Part shown: one piece after another, positions 7,179 to 16,400 of the stretch
How the letters are laid out: every line of letters begins with the position of its first letter
Numbering within the stretch: the stretch's first letter is position 1
Source of the DNA: CAWEHT01 sp963808455
Lineage (GTDB): Bacteria; Chloroflexota; Anaerolineae; CG2-30-64-16
Length of the DNA stretch: 24,685 bases
Reading direction: 5' to 3'
Assembly: GCA_963808455.1 (NCBI GenBank)
Contig: CAWEHT010000043.1
Coordinates: 1 to 24,685 of the forward strand
Notes under the pieces: model-generated
Seen by the model: the letters and a program-made list of their open reading frames with translations, nothing else
What the model was told of the DNA's origin: nothing
Database searches by the model: none
Program-made: the position numbers and the translations under genes

Positions 7179-8206
7179 CGCGATGCCCTCGCTGCCACTC
7201 GATGCCGCGTTCGAAGCTTGCGCCGGTTCTTCGGCTCCACGGCTGTCCTGTTCTTGGGCGTCGTCTGGCGGGTCGGCGAGGATGCGTCGGGTCTCATCGC
7301 TATCGCGAGCCATCTGCTCTGTCAGCGCCTGGGCTGTGGGGAAGCGCTGTTCGCCGCGCAGCCGTTCGATGAAGCTAAGCCCCATGTTCTGCCCGTAGAG
7401 GTCGCCGTCGTAGTCGAGCAAATAGGCCTCGATGCTTCGCTGACCCGGGCCGAAGGTTGGGCGGACGCCAATGCTGACGGCCGCAGGATGGCCTTCGCTG
7501 TGGCTGTCGCCCAGCCAGGCCCAGCAAGCGTAAATGCCGAACGCGGGAACCAGGCGGTGATCTGGCACAGTAAGGTTGGCCGTAGGATATCCCAGATCAT
7601 GCCCGCGCCCAGCGCCTCGTTGGATCGTCCCCAAATCTGGTATGGCCGACCGAGCAGCGCGCCTGCGGAGGCCACATCGCCTTGCTCGCCAAGCAGGGCG
7701 CGCACACGGCTGCTGTGCACCGGCCCGCCAAGCGTGTCAACGAGGTTCGTGACATGCACGTCAAAGCCCAGCATTGCCCCGATTTGGGCCAATCGCTCCG
7801 CATTGCCTTCCCGGCCGCGCCCCAAGGCGAAGTCAGGCCCGATCCACAGCGCCTTGAGGTGCAGGCGCCCGACGAGCTCGCGCAAGAAGTCTTCCGCCCC
7901 TGTGGCGGCCAGCTCGGGTGTGAATTCAAGGGTCACGACAAAGTCCAGGCCGTGGGCCCCAAGTAGCTCGATGCGCTCGCCAACGCTGGTGAGGTGAGCC
8001 AGCGGAGCTTGCGGGCGCAGGACTGCCAGTGGATGGGGATCGAACGTCAGCAGGCCGGCCAAGCACCCAGCGGCATGAGCCTGACTTGTCATATCCTCGA
8101 CAAGGGCTTGATGGCCCAGATGCACCCCGTCGAAGTTGCCGATCGTCAGATAGCTGGGTTGGCGAAACGGCTGATCGGGCAGATCGTCATAGATTCGGAT
8201 GGTCAT
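7179..8206 (-). CDS. ribF: Bifunctional riboflavin kinase / FAD synthetase, one frameshift
   Basis: RibF phosphorylates riboflavin to FMN and adenylates FMN to FAD. The N-terminal FAD-synthetase domain shows IGNFDGVHLGHQALV (about residues 22-36), LTFDPHPLAVL and IGPDFALGRGREGN. The C-terminal riboflavin-kinase domain shows GAGRGHDLGYPTANL, the kinase PTAN motif, then VSIGVRPTF and IEAYLLDYDGDLYG. The two halves are in different frames: the switch is at a run of four C on the plus strand (7629-7632), and one extra G on the coding strand restores the expected sequence. After the normal RibF end (RFPTAQALTEQMARDSDE) the frame stays open through an acidic, Ala/Ser/Gln-rich segment of roughly 40 residues into archease. 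The ATG at 8206 follows truB by 27 nt. The end given here is the proposed archease GTG, and is arbitrary if the two are fused. Confidence 0.92.
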
Positions 8207-8233
8207 GCTCAGTGCGCCTGTTCTGCCAGTGTC

Positions 8234-9210
8234 TCAACTGTGGCCCCCGCCAACATCGAGCGAGCAAACCGGCTGTTCGCTTGCTTCAGCCCTGGCCGCG
8301 GAAAAGACCTTGTGAGGCCACCATTGCCCCTCCCGGAATATCAGGACAGCAATCGCTTCGCCACCAGCGTTCAGGGCGCAGCCGAATCCCCTTGCGGAGG
8401 CACGGGACAGGGGATCGGCTGGCCCCGGGCCAGCCGGCGGGCGAGACGGTCCTCGACGAGCACGGTGGTAAGACCTCGGAGTGCAGTGGCGAGAGGATGC
8501 AAGTATTGGGAAAGCTGTCCGGCGGCCACGGCACCCTCCAACTGTGCGAGGCTCACTGCCTCTTGAAGGAGGAAGCTGCCGCTGCGCAGGCGGGTCAATG
8601 CTGCCATGCTGGCGCCGCAACCAAGCGACGCGCCCAGGTCATGGATCAGGCTTCTGATGTAGGTGCCGGGGCCGCAGGTGACGTTCAACGTCGCGTAGGG
8701 TGGTTCCCATTCTACCACTTCGATCTGTGAGATGCGCACGGCGCGCGGCGCCAGGGTTATGGGGCTCCCTTGCCTTGCCAGGCGGTAGGACGGCACACCG
8801 TCCCGTTTGATGGCAGAGTAGGGAGGTGGGACCTGCAGGATATCGCCAACGAAAGGCTGCAGCGCCGCAGCAATTTCGGATGCCGAAAGATCAGGCACCT
8901 CGCAAGTGGCGGTGGCCTGCCCGGTGCTGTCGTAGGTATCGGTTGCGATGCCCAGCCGTGCCACGGCCCGATAAGCTTTCTCTCCGCCCATCAGGTACTC
9001 GGCGACGCGTGTGCATTCGCCGACGCAGACCAACAAGACACCCGTGGCCAGAGGGTCAAGCGTGCCGCAGTGGCCCAAGGCACGCTGCCTCAATAGGCGG
9101 CGAAGCCACCCGACGACATCGTGAGAGGTCCAACCTGCGGGCTTGTCAACGTTCAGGATGCCGTCGAAGCCCTGCCGTGAAACCGCTGAGGGCGCGCTTT
9201 GCGGAGTCAA
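8234..9210 (-). CDS. truB: tRNA pseudouridine-55 synthase TruB, one frameshift
   Basis: TruB makes pseudouridine 55 in the T-loop of tRNAs. Seen: FDGILNVDKPAGWTSHDVV at the N-terminus, the catalytic block GHCGTLDPLATGVLL with D52, the YDSTG segment, PPPYSAIKRDG and the GTYIRSLIHDLG motif. The first frame stops at 8371, before the C-terminal domain. A neighbouring frame then supplies a plausible TruB tail (ALNAGGEAIAVLIF, WWPHKVF) ending in TGA at 8234-8236. One missing G in the run at 8388-8391 joins the two, giving about 325 residues. The start is a TTG at 9210, 3 bp after the nrnA stop and preceded by AGAGGG; no better ATG keeps the N-terminal motif. It is part of the nusA-infB operon and probably translated by reinitiation after nrnA. 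Confidence 0.93.
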
Positions 9211-9213
9211 GGT

Positions 9214-10188
9214 TCAGCCCTCTGCCCTCTCTCCGCGCCGGATCGCGGCCAGCACACGGGCCTCGACTTCTGCGAGGGAGCCCGCGATGCTGCAACCGGC
9301 GGCTTGTGGGTGGCCGCCGCCCCCCAGGTCGAGGGCTAGCCCGGAAACGTCAAACCCGGGGCGTGAGCGCAGGCTCACCTCGACGCGCCCGTCGCGCTTC
9401 TCTGAAAAAACCACCGCGACGTTCGCCTCCGGCGCATTCAGTAGAAAGCTGACCAATCCGCCATCATTGCCGTTGGGGGCTTGGACCTGGTCGCGCATGG
9501 CCTGCGTGATCTGAGTCCAGATGATCGTGCCGTCCACCTGCAAGCCGGCAAGAGCCAGGCCCCAAAGACGCATGAGGCCGAGGGGTTTGTAGTCCAGGGA
9601 CCGCTCGGCTATCTTAGCAAGGTTCGCCCCGTTTTCCATCAGACGCATGGCGGTTGCCATCACGCCGATGGTCACGTTGCTGGTGCGGAAGCCACGCGTA
9701 TCGGTCACAAGGCCAGCCAGAAGACAGGTCGCGGCAGGTTGGGTGATGGGAACGGGCCAGGCGTCGGCCAGCTCCACGACGACTTGCGCCGTGGCCGCCG
9801 CCGCAGGTTCTATCAGGTTAAAGGTGCCGAACCTCTGGTTTGTGATGTGATGATCGATGACGATGATCGGAGCATCGCCATATTCGGTTGGATGGAACGC
9901 GGGGCCGAGGCGCTGGGCATCGCTGGCATCCAGTGACACGACCGCGTCCCACCGGGCGCGCGGAGGAGCCGCAACGATTTGCTCAGCTCCCGGCAGGTGC
10001 CTCAGCTCTGCCGGGACTGGGTCGGAGTCGATCAAGGTCGTCGCCTTGCCCTGACCCTGAAGGAGCCAACCAAGGCCCAGCAGCGAGCCGATGGCATCGC
10101 CATCGGGTGAGATGTGCGTAAACATGAGGACGTGCTGGCTGCGCTTCAACAGCCGGATGATCTCAGAAAGCGCTGTCGTTGACTGCAT
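9214..10188 (-). CDS. nrnA: DHH/DHHA1 phosphoesterase, NrnA-type oligoribonuclease
   Basis: NrnA-type enzymes degrade short RNA oligonucleotides (nanoRNA), and several also remove the 3' phosphate of pAp. The 324-residue protein has THISPDGDAIGS (24-35) with metal ligands, a DHH motif (IDHH, 111-114), D163 in VTDTRGF, and the C-terminal DHHA1 glycine-rich GGGGHPQAAG (289-298). Both domains are intact and in one frame. The ATG at 10188 lies inside the end of rbfA (26-bp overlap) and follows GAGGGCGAGA, so translation is probably coupled. The order rbfA-nrnA-truB is a common bacterial arrangement linking ribosome maturation, RNA turnover and tRNA modification. Which substrate dominates cannot be told from the sequence. 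Confidence 0.94.
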   Translation of the reverse strand: MQSTTALSEIIRLLKRSQHVLMFTHISPDGDAIGSLLGLGWLLQGQGKATTLIDSDPVPAELRHLPGAEQIVAAPPRARWDAVVSLDASDAQRLGPAFHPTEYGDAPIIVIDHHITNQRFGTFNLIEPAAAATAQVVVELADAWPVPITQPAATCLLAGLVTDTRGFRTSNVTIGVMATAMRLMENGANLAKIAERSLDYKPLGLMRLWGLALAGLQVDGTIIWTQITQAMRDQVQAPNGNDGGLVSFLLNAPEANVAVVFSEKRDGRVEVSLRSRPGFDVSGLALDLGGGGHPQAAGCSIAGSLAEVEARVLAAIRRGERAEG

Positions 10189-10561
10189 TCTCGCCCTCGG
10201 ACGGCCCGTGGTGGATGTCGTCCAGGATCTCGTCGATGCGCTTCGCGCGCACGTCTGTCTCGTCCACGTGGAAAGTCAGCTCGGGCACATAGCGTAAGTT
10301 TAGGCTCGCCGCCAGTGACTCCCGCAAGAACCCCTCCGCGTGGGCCAGCGCAGACAGCACACGGCGTGTTTCCCCCGCTGGCAGGCTGTGTTCGACGTAG
10401 ACGCGGGCGCTGCGCAGATCCTGGCTGACAACCACCCGCGTCACGTTGATCATCGCATCGACGAGCTGAGGATCATCGAGCTCACCGCTTACCAGAAGGG
10501 TCAGCTCTGCCTGAAGCAGCTTAGAAATAATTTGCTGGCGATGGCTAATCATACCGGTCAC
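10163..10561 (-). CDS. rbfA: Ribosome-binding factor A
   Basis: RbfA binds immature 30S subunits near helix 1 of 16S rRNA and supports late maturation. The 132-residue single KH-type domain is of family length. Seen: ISHRQQIISKLLQAELTLLV, then the family-like LDDPQLVDAMINVTRVVVS and DLRSARVYVEHS, and the RYVPELTFHVDET block with conserved PELxF. The start is either the GTG at 10561 or the ATG at 10552 (MISHRQQ); neither has a strong ribosome site, and I list the longer one. It begins about 12 nt after the infB stop and its 3' end overlaps nrnA by 26 bp. The C-terminal tail (about 20 residues) is variable in the family and here contains the nrnA ribosome site. Intact frame. Confidence 0.94.
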   Translation of the reverse strand: MTGMISHRQQIISKLLQAELTLLVSGELDDPQLVDAMINVTRVVVSQDLRSARVYVEHSLPAGETRRVLSALAHAEGFLRESLAASLNLRYVPELTFHVDETDVRAKRIDEILDDIHHGPSEGENAVNDSAF

Positions 10562-10573
10562 GACTATCTGCGC

Positions 10574-13099
10574 TTAGCTGACGCGTTCCTTCTTGAAAGC
10601 TTCTAACACGTCGCCGACCTCGAAATCGTTGAAGTTGCCCAGGTTAATGCCGCACTCGTAACCAGTTTTGACTTCGGTCACATCTTCCTGAAAGCGCTTT
10701 AGATTGGTGATGCGATCCTCACGGATAACGGCGCCGGCACGCTGAACACGCACCATCGAGTTGCGCGGGATCTCGCCATCGATGACGTAGCAGCCCGCGA
10801 TCTTGCCGACTTTGGAGATGCGGAAGACCTGGCGTATCTCAGCATGGCCAGTCACAACTTCGCGATAGACTGGCTCGAGTAAGCCGGTGAGCGCCTTTTC
10901 GACGTCTTCGATAAGGTTGTAGATGATGTTGTAGTTGCGAATGTCAACGCCTTCGGCTTCAGCCATGCGCTGCGCTGTGCCGTCAACCGTCACGGAGAAG
11001 CCCAGGATGATGGCCTTGGACGCGACCGCGAGCATCACGTCAGATTCGGTGATGTTGCCTGTGCCCTGATGTAGGATCTTGACCCTGACCTTATCGTTGC
11101 CCAGCTTGTCCAGTGAGTTAACAATGGGCTCAATGGACCCCTGCACGTCAGCCTTCAAGATCAGATTCAATTCCTTCGCCTGGCCCGCTTCGACTTGGGC
11201 GAAGATCGTTTCCAGCGTCAACGCTTTGGGCGCCGGCTGGTTGCTGTCTGCACGTTTCCGGGCCTGCCGTTCGGCCGCGATTGCCCGTGCAGTCTTCTCA
11301 TCCGCCTCGACGTGGAACGTATCGCCCGCAACAGGCACGTTTTCCAGGCCAAGGATGACGGCCGGGGTCAACGGCGGCGCCTCATTGATTGGCTCGCCCT
11401 TATCGTCGAACATGGCCCGGACCTTACCATAGGTATCACCGAGCACGATGCTGTCGCCCACATGCAGCGTGCCATTCTGCACGAGCAGGGTGGCCGTGGG
11501 CCCCCGGCTGCGATCCAGCCGGCTTTCGATGACCGACCCAACGCAGGATGCGTTGGGGTTGGCCTTCATAGGCTCGACGTCGTAGACCAGCAGAATGCTT
11601 TCGAGAAATCCGGTATGCCGCGCCGCATCTTGGCTGAGACGGGGACGCACACGACGTCACCGCCGAACTCTTCGATGAGGACGCCATTGTCAGCCAGCTC
11701 CTGCTTGACGCGATCTGGGTTGGCATTGGGCTTGTCGATCTTGTTAAGGGCCACCAGGATAGGCACCTGAGCGGCGCGAGCGTGTGAGATCGCTTCCTTG
11801 GTTTGCGGCATCACGCCAGTCGTCGGCTGCCACGACCACGACTGCGATATCGGTGACGCTGGCGCCACGAGCTCGCATAGCCGTAAAGGCCTCGTGGCCA
11901 GGAGTGTCCAGAAAGGTGATCTTGCGGCCATCTCGTTCGACCTGATAGGCGCCGATGTGTTGTGTGATTCCGCCAGCTTCGCCGTCCACCACCCGTGTCT
12001 CCCGGATGGCATCCAGAAGGGTGGTCTTGCCGTGGTCAACGTGGCCCAGAACAGTTACCACTGGTGGCCGTATCACCAGGTCCCGCGGGTCCGCTTCGGC
12101 CATGATCTGTTGCCGGAGAGTACGAGGCGGCTCCTTGGGTTCCTCCTTGACTTCTGGTTCGACGACAGTCTCGCCCTTGACAATGATGCCCAGGTCCTCG
12201 CCGACAACGGTAGCCGTGTCGAAGTCGATGGTCTGTGTGATAGGCACCATAATTCCGTAGTTCATAAGGGCCTTGATGACCTCGATAGGGCTCTTGTGCA
12301 TCTTATCGGCCAGTTCGCGCACCGTTATCTGCGGAGGGATGGTCACTTCCGTGATGGCCTTGGGTGCGGCTTCAGCGCGCGCCTGTGGCTGAACCACATC
12401 GCTGTTTGAGCGCGGCCCGGCGGCCTGTGGTTGATGCCCTCTGCCTCCAGATGGCATGGGGCGCCGGTTGGGAGCATTGCGTCCCTGTGGCGCCGCATTG
12501 CCGCGTTGTGGCGTGGAGCCCCGCTGCGGGCCGTTATTGGTGTACCTCGGAGCGCCGCCCCGTTGCGGCATGTTGCTGGGGCTGCGGTCGCCTGGTCCAG
12601 GGCCGCCTGGCCGTGCTCTAGGCGGAACAGTGCTCCCATTGCTCGAGTTCCGGGGCGGGACGGCGGGTTGACCGCCGCCGGGCCACGCGCCACGTCCGGG
12701 CTCATTGGGCGCGCTTGCCGGAGGTGCAGGACGCCGACCGGCGTCTGGCTTCGGCTCCGTCCGGCGACCCGGTGCCTGGCCGGTGTTTGAAGCCGGGCCT
12801 GGCCGCGGGCCGCTGGCCGCCGATGCCGGCCGCGCGTCAGGTTTCCGGGGCGCGGCAGCGGGCACGCCCGACGGCCGGGGCGGGACAGCGTGTTGTCCTT
12901 CAACGGGCCGGGATGGCTGGTCTGGTTGGTGGTCGGCAGCCTTCGCCGGCCGCGGGGTCTTTTGGGCGGCGCGTGCCGTGTTACGGGATGCCCCCGGGTC
13001 CTCCGGCCGTGGGCCGGCGGGGCGATCGGTGGTTGGCGCGGGCTGAGTCGTGGGCGCCTTTTTGATGTCTTCGTCGTTAGCGGGTTTTTCTGTCGTCAC
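10574..13099 (-). CDS. infB: Translation initiation factor IF-2, two frameshifts
   Basis: IF-2 is the essential GTPase that places initiator tRNA on the ribosome. Residues 1 to about 245 are a low-complexity Pro/Arg/Gly/Ala-rich extension, as is common in IF-2. The IF2_N module follows (VTIPPQITVRELADKM, about 252-267), then the G domain: GHVDHGKT (352-359), DTPGHE (398-403) and NKID further on, and domains II-IV (LVQNGTLHVGD, ILKADVQGS, ending ALFKKERVS-like in FKKERVS). The frame breaks twice: an extra base at 11816-11822, just after VVVVAADD (residue about 427), and a missing T at 11605-11610 after VSAKMRRGI. Similarity resumes exactly each time, so the repaired protein is about 841 residues. 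The start is a GTG at 13099 with GGAGG at 6-7 nt. The frame breaks are almost certainly errors, since infB is single-copy and essential. Confidence 0.95.
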
Positions 13100-13314
13100 C
13101 TGTTGCCTCCACTGCGCAAGGCAAACGTGCGTGAGCCCGATTCCGGGCAGGCACGAGATAAATCCGCGAAATCAATGGTCCTTTGCTCCGAGCACGGAAC
13201 CTGAACTTGCTGCCAGGCCAACACGGCCCCAGGCAGCGCGAGCGTTTGGCAGACGGCGCAGTACTCTGCGAGCAGAAACGAGGATGAATGGAGGAGACAA
13301 CGGGGGCAACGCAA
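13096..13314 (-). CDS. Candidate small Cys4 (zinc-ribbon-like) protein ahead of infB
   Basis: A 72-residue frame starting at TTG (13314) contains CPRC at residues 3-6 and CAVC at 19-22, a CxxC-x12-CxxC pattern suggestive of a zinc ribbon. Its TGA overlaps the infB GTG as GTGA, which would couple translation of the two. Third-codon-position GC is about two thirds by my count, compatible with coding. Against it: the start is a TTG with no evident ribosome site, an in-frame stop (ATG TAG) lies just upstream, and I recognise no family. If real, it sits between ylxR and infB, a position used in other bacteria by small ribosomal L7Ae-like or DUF503 proteins, neither of which it resembles. The remaining stretch 13315-13420 holds nothing I can identify. 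Confidence 0.33.
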   Translation of the reverse strand: MRCPRCLLHSSSFLLAEYCAVCQTLALPGAVLAWQQVQVPCSEQRTIDFADLSRACPESGSRTFALRSGGNR

Positions 13315-13420
13315 CGATGGACTTGCCTACATTATCCCCACCTCGCGATGAAGTGCTTCACCGCGTCCTCCTGATCTCTGCCGACTGCCGTTCTAGGGCC
13401 GCCAGCACGAATATTCTCCT

Positions 13421-13732
13421 TCAGCACGCCGCACTTGGCAGCGTCGGTGGCAAGCTGGCCGCAAACGTGGCCAGCACGTTCATGTCTTCGGTTGAGACAG
13501 AGGCCCGCAGCGCCGAGTTCAGACGGTGGCCTTTCAGTATCTGGTCCCGACACACGCGAGCCCGGCATATATAAGCACCACGCCCTGCTAGTTTGCCACT
13601 TGAGTCAACCTGGACCCGGCCCGCCTGCGTGTGCACTACCCGCACGAGGTCACGTTTCGCACGGACCTGGCGACATGCAATGCATGTACGCATCGGCACA
13701 TGTTTGACGTGCCCGGCTTTGCCTTGAGTCAC
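13421..13732 (-). CDS. ylxR: YlxR (DUF448) RNA-binding family protein
   Basis: YlxR/DUF448 proteins are small nucleic-acid-binding proteins encoded in nusA-infB operons; in some Firmicutes the homologue (RnpM) has been reported to bind RNase P RNA. The 103-residue product carries the signature VPMRTCIACRQVRAKRDLVR (about residues 12-31), the GRGAYIC block and the following RDQILKGHRLNSAL helix. I start it at a GTG (13732), preceded by GGAAG at 9 nt; an ATG 60 nt upstream is also in frame but would overlap the preceding gene's end and adds a non-conserved tail. It lies 34 nt after nusA. The last nine residues (PPTLPSAAC) are not family-like, which may reflect a minor error or a natural tail. 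Confidence 0.9.
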   Translation of the reverse strand: MTQGKAGHVKHVPMRTCIACRQVRAKRDLVRVVHTQAGRVQVDSSGKLAGRGAYICRARVCRDQILKGHRLNSALRASVSTEDMNVLATFAASLPPTLPSAAC

Positions 13733-13766
13733 GGCTTGACACTTCCAGCATGGCACCATGGAGCGA

Positions 13767-15397
13767 TTAGAAATCGTCGCCCCAGCGACCACCGCGGCTG
13801 CCCTTGCGTTTCCTCACAGCCACGACCTGGCCCAGTTCCTCGTCGAAGACCAGCTCGCGCTTTTTCTGGGTCTTCTTGTTCTTACCCTTGCCCTTCCCGC
13901 CCTTGTCATCCTCGCTTTCGCCTTCTTCGGCATCGGCTTCCGGGACAAAGTCGAAGTTGTCGTAGGGCGGCGTCGCCATTTCGTCCCCGGAGGGCGTTGA
14001 TCCGGCTTCGGGCGTTGTCGCAGCAGGAGTAGCCGCCGTCGCTGGTTCGGGCGTGGTGGCTTCGCTTGCCGGGCTGGCTTCGGTTGCCAGGGCTGGCTCG
14101 GGCGCGGCCGTTTCGATGGGCGCCTCGGCGTCGGCAGCGCGCGCTCACCCTGCTGGCCTCCTTCGTTGTCCGCCAGCAGACGGGCTACCTGGTCCAGGGT
14201 CATGGCATTCCGGTCTCGAGTGCGTAAGAGCCACTCGGCCCGGCTCAACAGGTCATCCGGAGGCGGCGCGGAGGCAGCTTTCGATTCCAGGCTGCGTGCC
14301 TTAAGCAACTGCATCTGCTGGCGTTTGATCTCGCTGATCCCCTCGGCATTGGCCTCGCTCTCACTCTTGATGTCGATCCGCCAGCCGGTCAGCTTGGCGG
14401 CGAGCCGGGCGTTCTGGCCTTCCTTACCGATGGCGAGCGAGAGCTGCCGATCGGGCACGATCACTACCGCAGTCCTGGCCTCCCCATCCTCCAGTAAAAC
14501 GGCATCGCTCGGCTTGGCGGGGCTGAGCGCGTTGCTGATGAAATCGCGAACCTCGTTGCTCCACTCGACGACATCGATGCGCTCGCCGCCCAGCTCATCC
14601 ACGATATTCTGGATGCGCGTGCCTCGCATGCCGACACAGGAACCTACCGGATCGACCCCCGGCTGCGTGGCAGAAACAGCGACCTTGGAGCGTTGCCCTG
14701 GCTCGCGGGCAATGCTCTTGATCTCCACGATGCCATTGAAGATCTCGGGCACCTCACGCTCCAGCAAGCGTCGCAGCATATTGCGATGTGTGCGTGAAAG
14801 GCGGATGCTGGGTCCGCGCGCACCTTTCTCGACCTCGGCCAAATAGCAACGCACAGTCTGGCCGATGCGATATCGTTCGTTCGGCAACTGGTCTTCGGGT
14901 GACAGGGCGCCTTCAGCCTTCTTGCCGAGGCTGATCGTGACCTGATTCGTGCGGTAGTCGATCGACTGGACTGTGCCGGCGATCAGCTCTCCCTCGCGCT
15001 CGTGATAGAAATCGAAAAGTGCGTCGCGTTCGGCTTCATGGATGCGCTGCAGGATGACTTGCTTGGCGGTCTGAGCGGCAATGCGGCCGAAGTCCGCGGG
15101 CACGCGCTCGATCTGTACGGTTTCACCGAGCTCCGCGTCCGGCTTGACGCGACGTGCCTCTTCAAGATCCACCTCAGTGGCGGGATCATGGACGGCCTCA
15201 ACGATCGTTTTTTCACAATACACATGCAGGTCGCCGGTGTCTTCGTCAATGGTCACCTGTACCGCAGCGGCGTTGCTGGCATAATTGCGCCGGTAGGCCG
15301 AGACCAAGGCATCTTCGACCGCCTTCAAGATCACCGCCCGCGGCAACTCCTTTTCGGCGCAAATCTGATTGACTGCCATGATCAAGTCGCTCTTCAT
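13767..15397 (-). CDS. nusA: Transcription factor NusA, one frameshift near C-terminus
   Basis: NusA binds RNA polymerase and nascent RNA, modulating pausing, termination and antitermination. Seen: an N-terminal polymerase-binding domain (MKSDLIMAVNQICAEK...), an S1 domain at about 135-200 (GELIAGTVQSIDYRTNQ), then two KH domains (VGMRGTRIQNIVDELGGE; LSLAIGKEGQNARLAAKLTG). After about residue 415 the first frame becomes an Arg/Pro-rich string without family character. The neighbouring frame gives an acidic Ala/Glu/Thr-rich linker and a tail ending LVFDEELGQVVAVRKRK...GDDF, as in Chloroflexota-type NusA, with TAA at 13767. One missing base in the GC repeat at 14135-14147 joins them; the protein is about 543 residues. 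The ATG at 15397 keeps the standard N-terminus. rimP, its usual upstream neighbour, is absent. Confidence 0.94.
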
Positions 15398-15506
15398 GCC
15401 TCAAACAACTCCTGAACCATCTTTCACCCTAAGCGTGCCGGCCGTGATCCTTGTTCCGGTCGCGGGTGGCCGTGAAGCCTCAGCATGGCCTCAAGCGAAG
15501 GCCCTT

Positions 15507-15537
15507 ACAACAAGAAAAGTGGGGGATTACCCCACTT
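15507..15537 (-). terminator. Intrinsic-terminator-like hairpin in the nusA leader
   Basis: Arms AAGTGGGG and CCCCACTT (15517-15524 and 15530-15537) form an 8-bp stem with a 5-nt loop, followed on the minus strand by a T-rich run (TTTTCTTGTTGT). It lies downstream of the proposed nusA promoter and about 110 nt before the nusA start. It could end read-through from the PstS-like gene, or act as an attenuator controlling the operon. Confidence 0.65.
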
Positions 15538-15571
15538 CCTGAACGCTCCCCCGACCCTCAAGACTGAGCGT

Positions 15572-15605
15572 AGCATAACATATACAGCCTCAAAATGCAA
15601 GTCAA
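15572..15605 (-). promoter_or_regulatory. Sigma-70-type promoter of the nusA operon
   Basis: On the minus strand TTGACT (15605-15600) is followed after 17 nt by TATGTT (15582-15577). An overlapping alternative is TTGCAT (15600-15595), 17 nt, TATGCT (15577-15572). Both are reasonable sigma-70 matches. The site lies directly after the stop codon of the PstS-like gene and implies a leader of about 170 nt. Confidence 0.55.
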
Positions 15606-15614
15606 GCCCCGGCC

Positions 15615-16400
15615 CTAACGGAGAGGCACATGCCGCCGGGCGACAATCGCCTGACCGGCCGGGCTGGTGACAAAATCCACAAAGCCCTGTGCGGCAGGCA
15701 AGGGCGGATCCGGCCAATAGAGGTACAAGAGGCGGGTAAGCGGGTAGGCACCCGCGCGCACATTGGCCGGCGAGGGCGATTCATCCTCGACCCGGAGCGC
15801 CTTCACGCGGTCATTGATCTCACCCATAGTAACATAGCCTATCGCGTTGGCGTGGCCGGCAACGAACGACACAACTGCCTGGCTGCTGGGCATGACGACA
15901 GCGTCCAGCGTGACGCGCTCACTGCCCATGACCATCGCCTCAAAGGCGTCGCGCGTCCCCGAGCCATCCTCGCGGCTCACGACCAACGGTGGCTCGTCCC
16001 GGCCGCCGACTGTGCCCCATTCCAGCACTTCGCCCTCGAAGAGCGCCTTGACTTGGAGTAGCGTGAGGCCCGTAATGGGATTGCCGGGATGCACGATCAT
16101 AGCTACGCCATCGCGGGCCACCGGGATTGCCTGCAAGCCGCTTGGGAGCGGTGTGCCTGCCGGCTGCCACGACACGGCCGCCAGATCGGCCTCTTTGTTG
16201 TCGAGCGAACGCAAGCCGGCAGCGGTATCCGTGCCTTGCACATCGATCAAGACCTGCGGATGGTCAGCCTGATAGGCGGCCGCCAGATCTGCGAGATCGC
16301 TCGTGAACGACGTCGCGCCGACCACCCTCACGGTAACCGGTTGCGTGTCGGCCAGAGTCGGCCCACGACACGCGCCGAGCAAGAGGAGCAGGAAAAGCAC
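15615..16400 (-). CDS. PstS-like substrate-binding lipoprotein
   Basis: A 261-residue solute-binding protein of the PstS/phosphate-binding type. The N-terminus is a short hydrophobic signal with a lipobox (LLLLLGAC, Cys about residue 11), so it should be anchored to the outer face of the membrane. Seen: the ligand-binding VVGATSFTSDLADLAAAY, a GTDTAAGLRSL stretch and SREDGSGTRDAFEAMVMG, the phosphate-contacting SGTR motif region, then AIGYVTMG. These are typical of PstS and related PBP-like proteins. Phosphate as ligand is likely but not proven. The start is a GTG at 16400; an in-frame TGA lies 27 nt upstream, so no longer start exists. It lies 225 nt after tgt and directly ahead of the nusA promoter. 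No pstCAB or phoU genes are in the window, so it is an orphan component here. Confidence 0.85.
   Translation of the reverse strand: MLFLLLLLGACRGPTLADTQPVTVRVVGATSFTSDLADLAAAYQADHPQVLIDVQGTDTAAGLRSLDNKEADLAAVSWQPAGTPLPSGLQAIPVARDGVAMIVHPGNPITGLTLLQVKALFEGEVLEWGTVGGRDEPPLVVSREDGSGTRDAFEAMVMGSERVTLDAVVMPSSQAVVSFVAGHANAIGYVTMGEINDRVKALRVEDESPSPANVRAGAYPLTRLLYLYWPDPPLPAAQGFVDFVTSPAGQAIVARRHVPLR

Noticed and set aside
11605..11822. Programmed frameshifting in infB
   Set aside because: Two opposite-sign shifts about 210 bp apart in the G domain, with no convincing slippery signal, fit indel errors better.
12343..13065. Several plus-strand and alternative frames over the start of infB
   Set aside because: They are shadows of the GC-rich, low-complexity IF-2 N-terminal region; none shows a domain or ribosome site.
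13315..13420. tRNA or other RNA gene between ylxR and infB
   Set aside because: No cloverleaf, no CCA-type end and no T-loop signature could be found by eye on either strand.
13332..13568. 78-codon minus-strand frame overlapping ylxR
   Set aside because: It overlaps ylxR in another frame, lacks a ribosome site and has no recognisable features.
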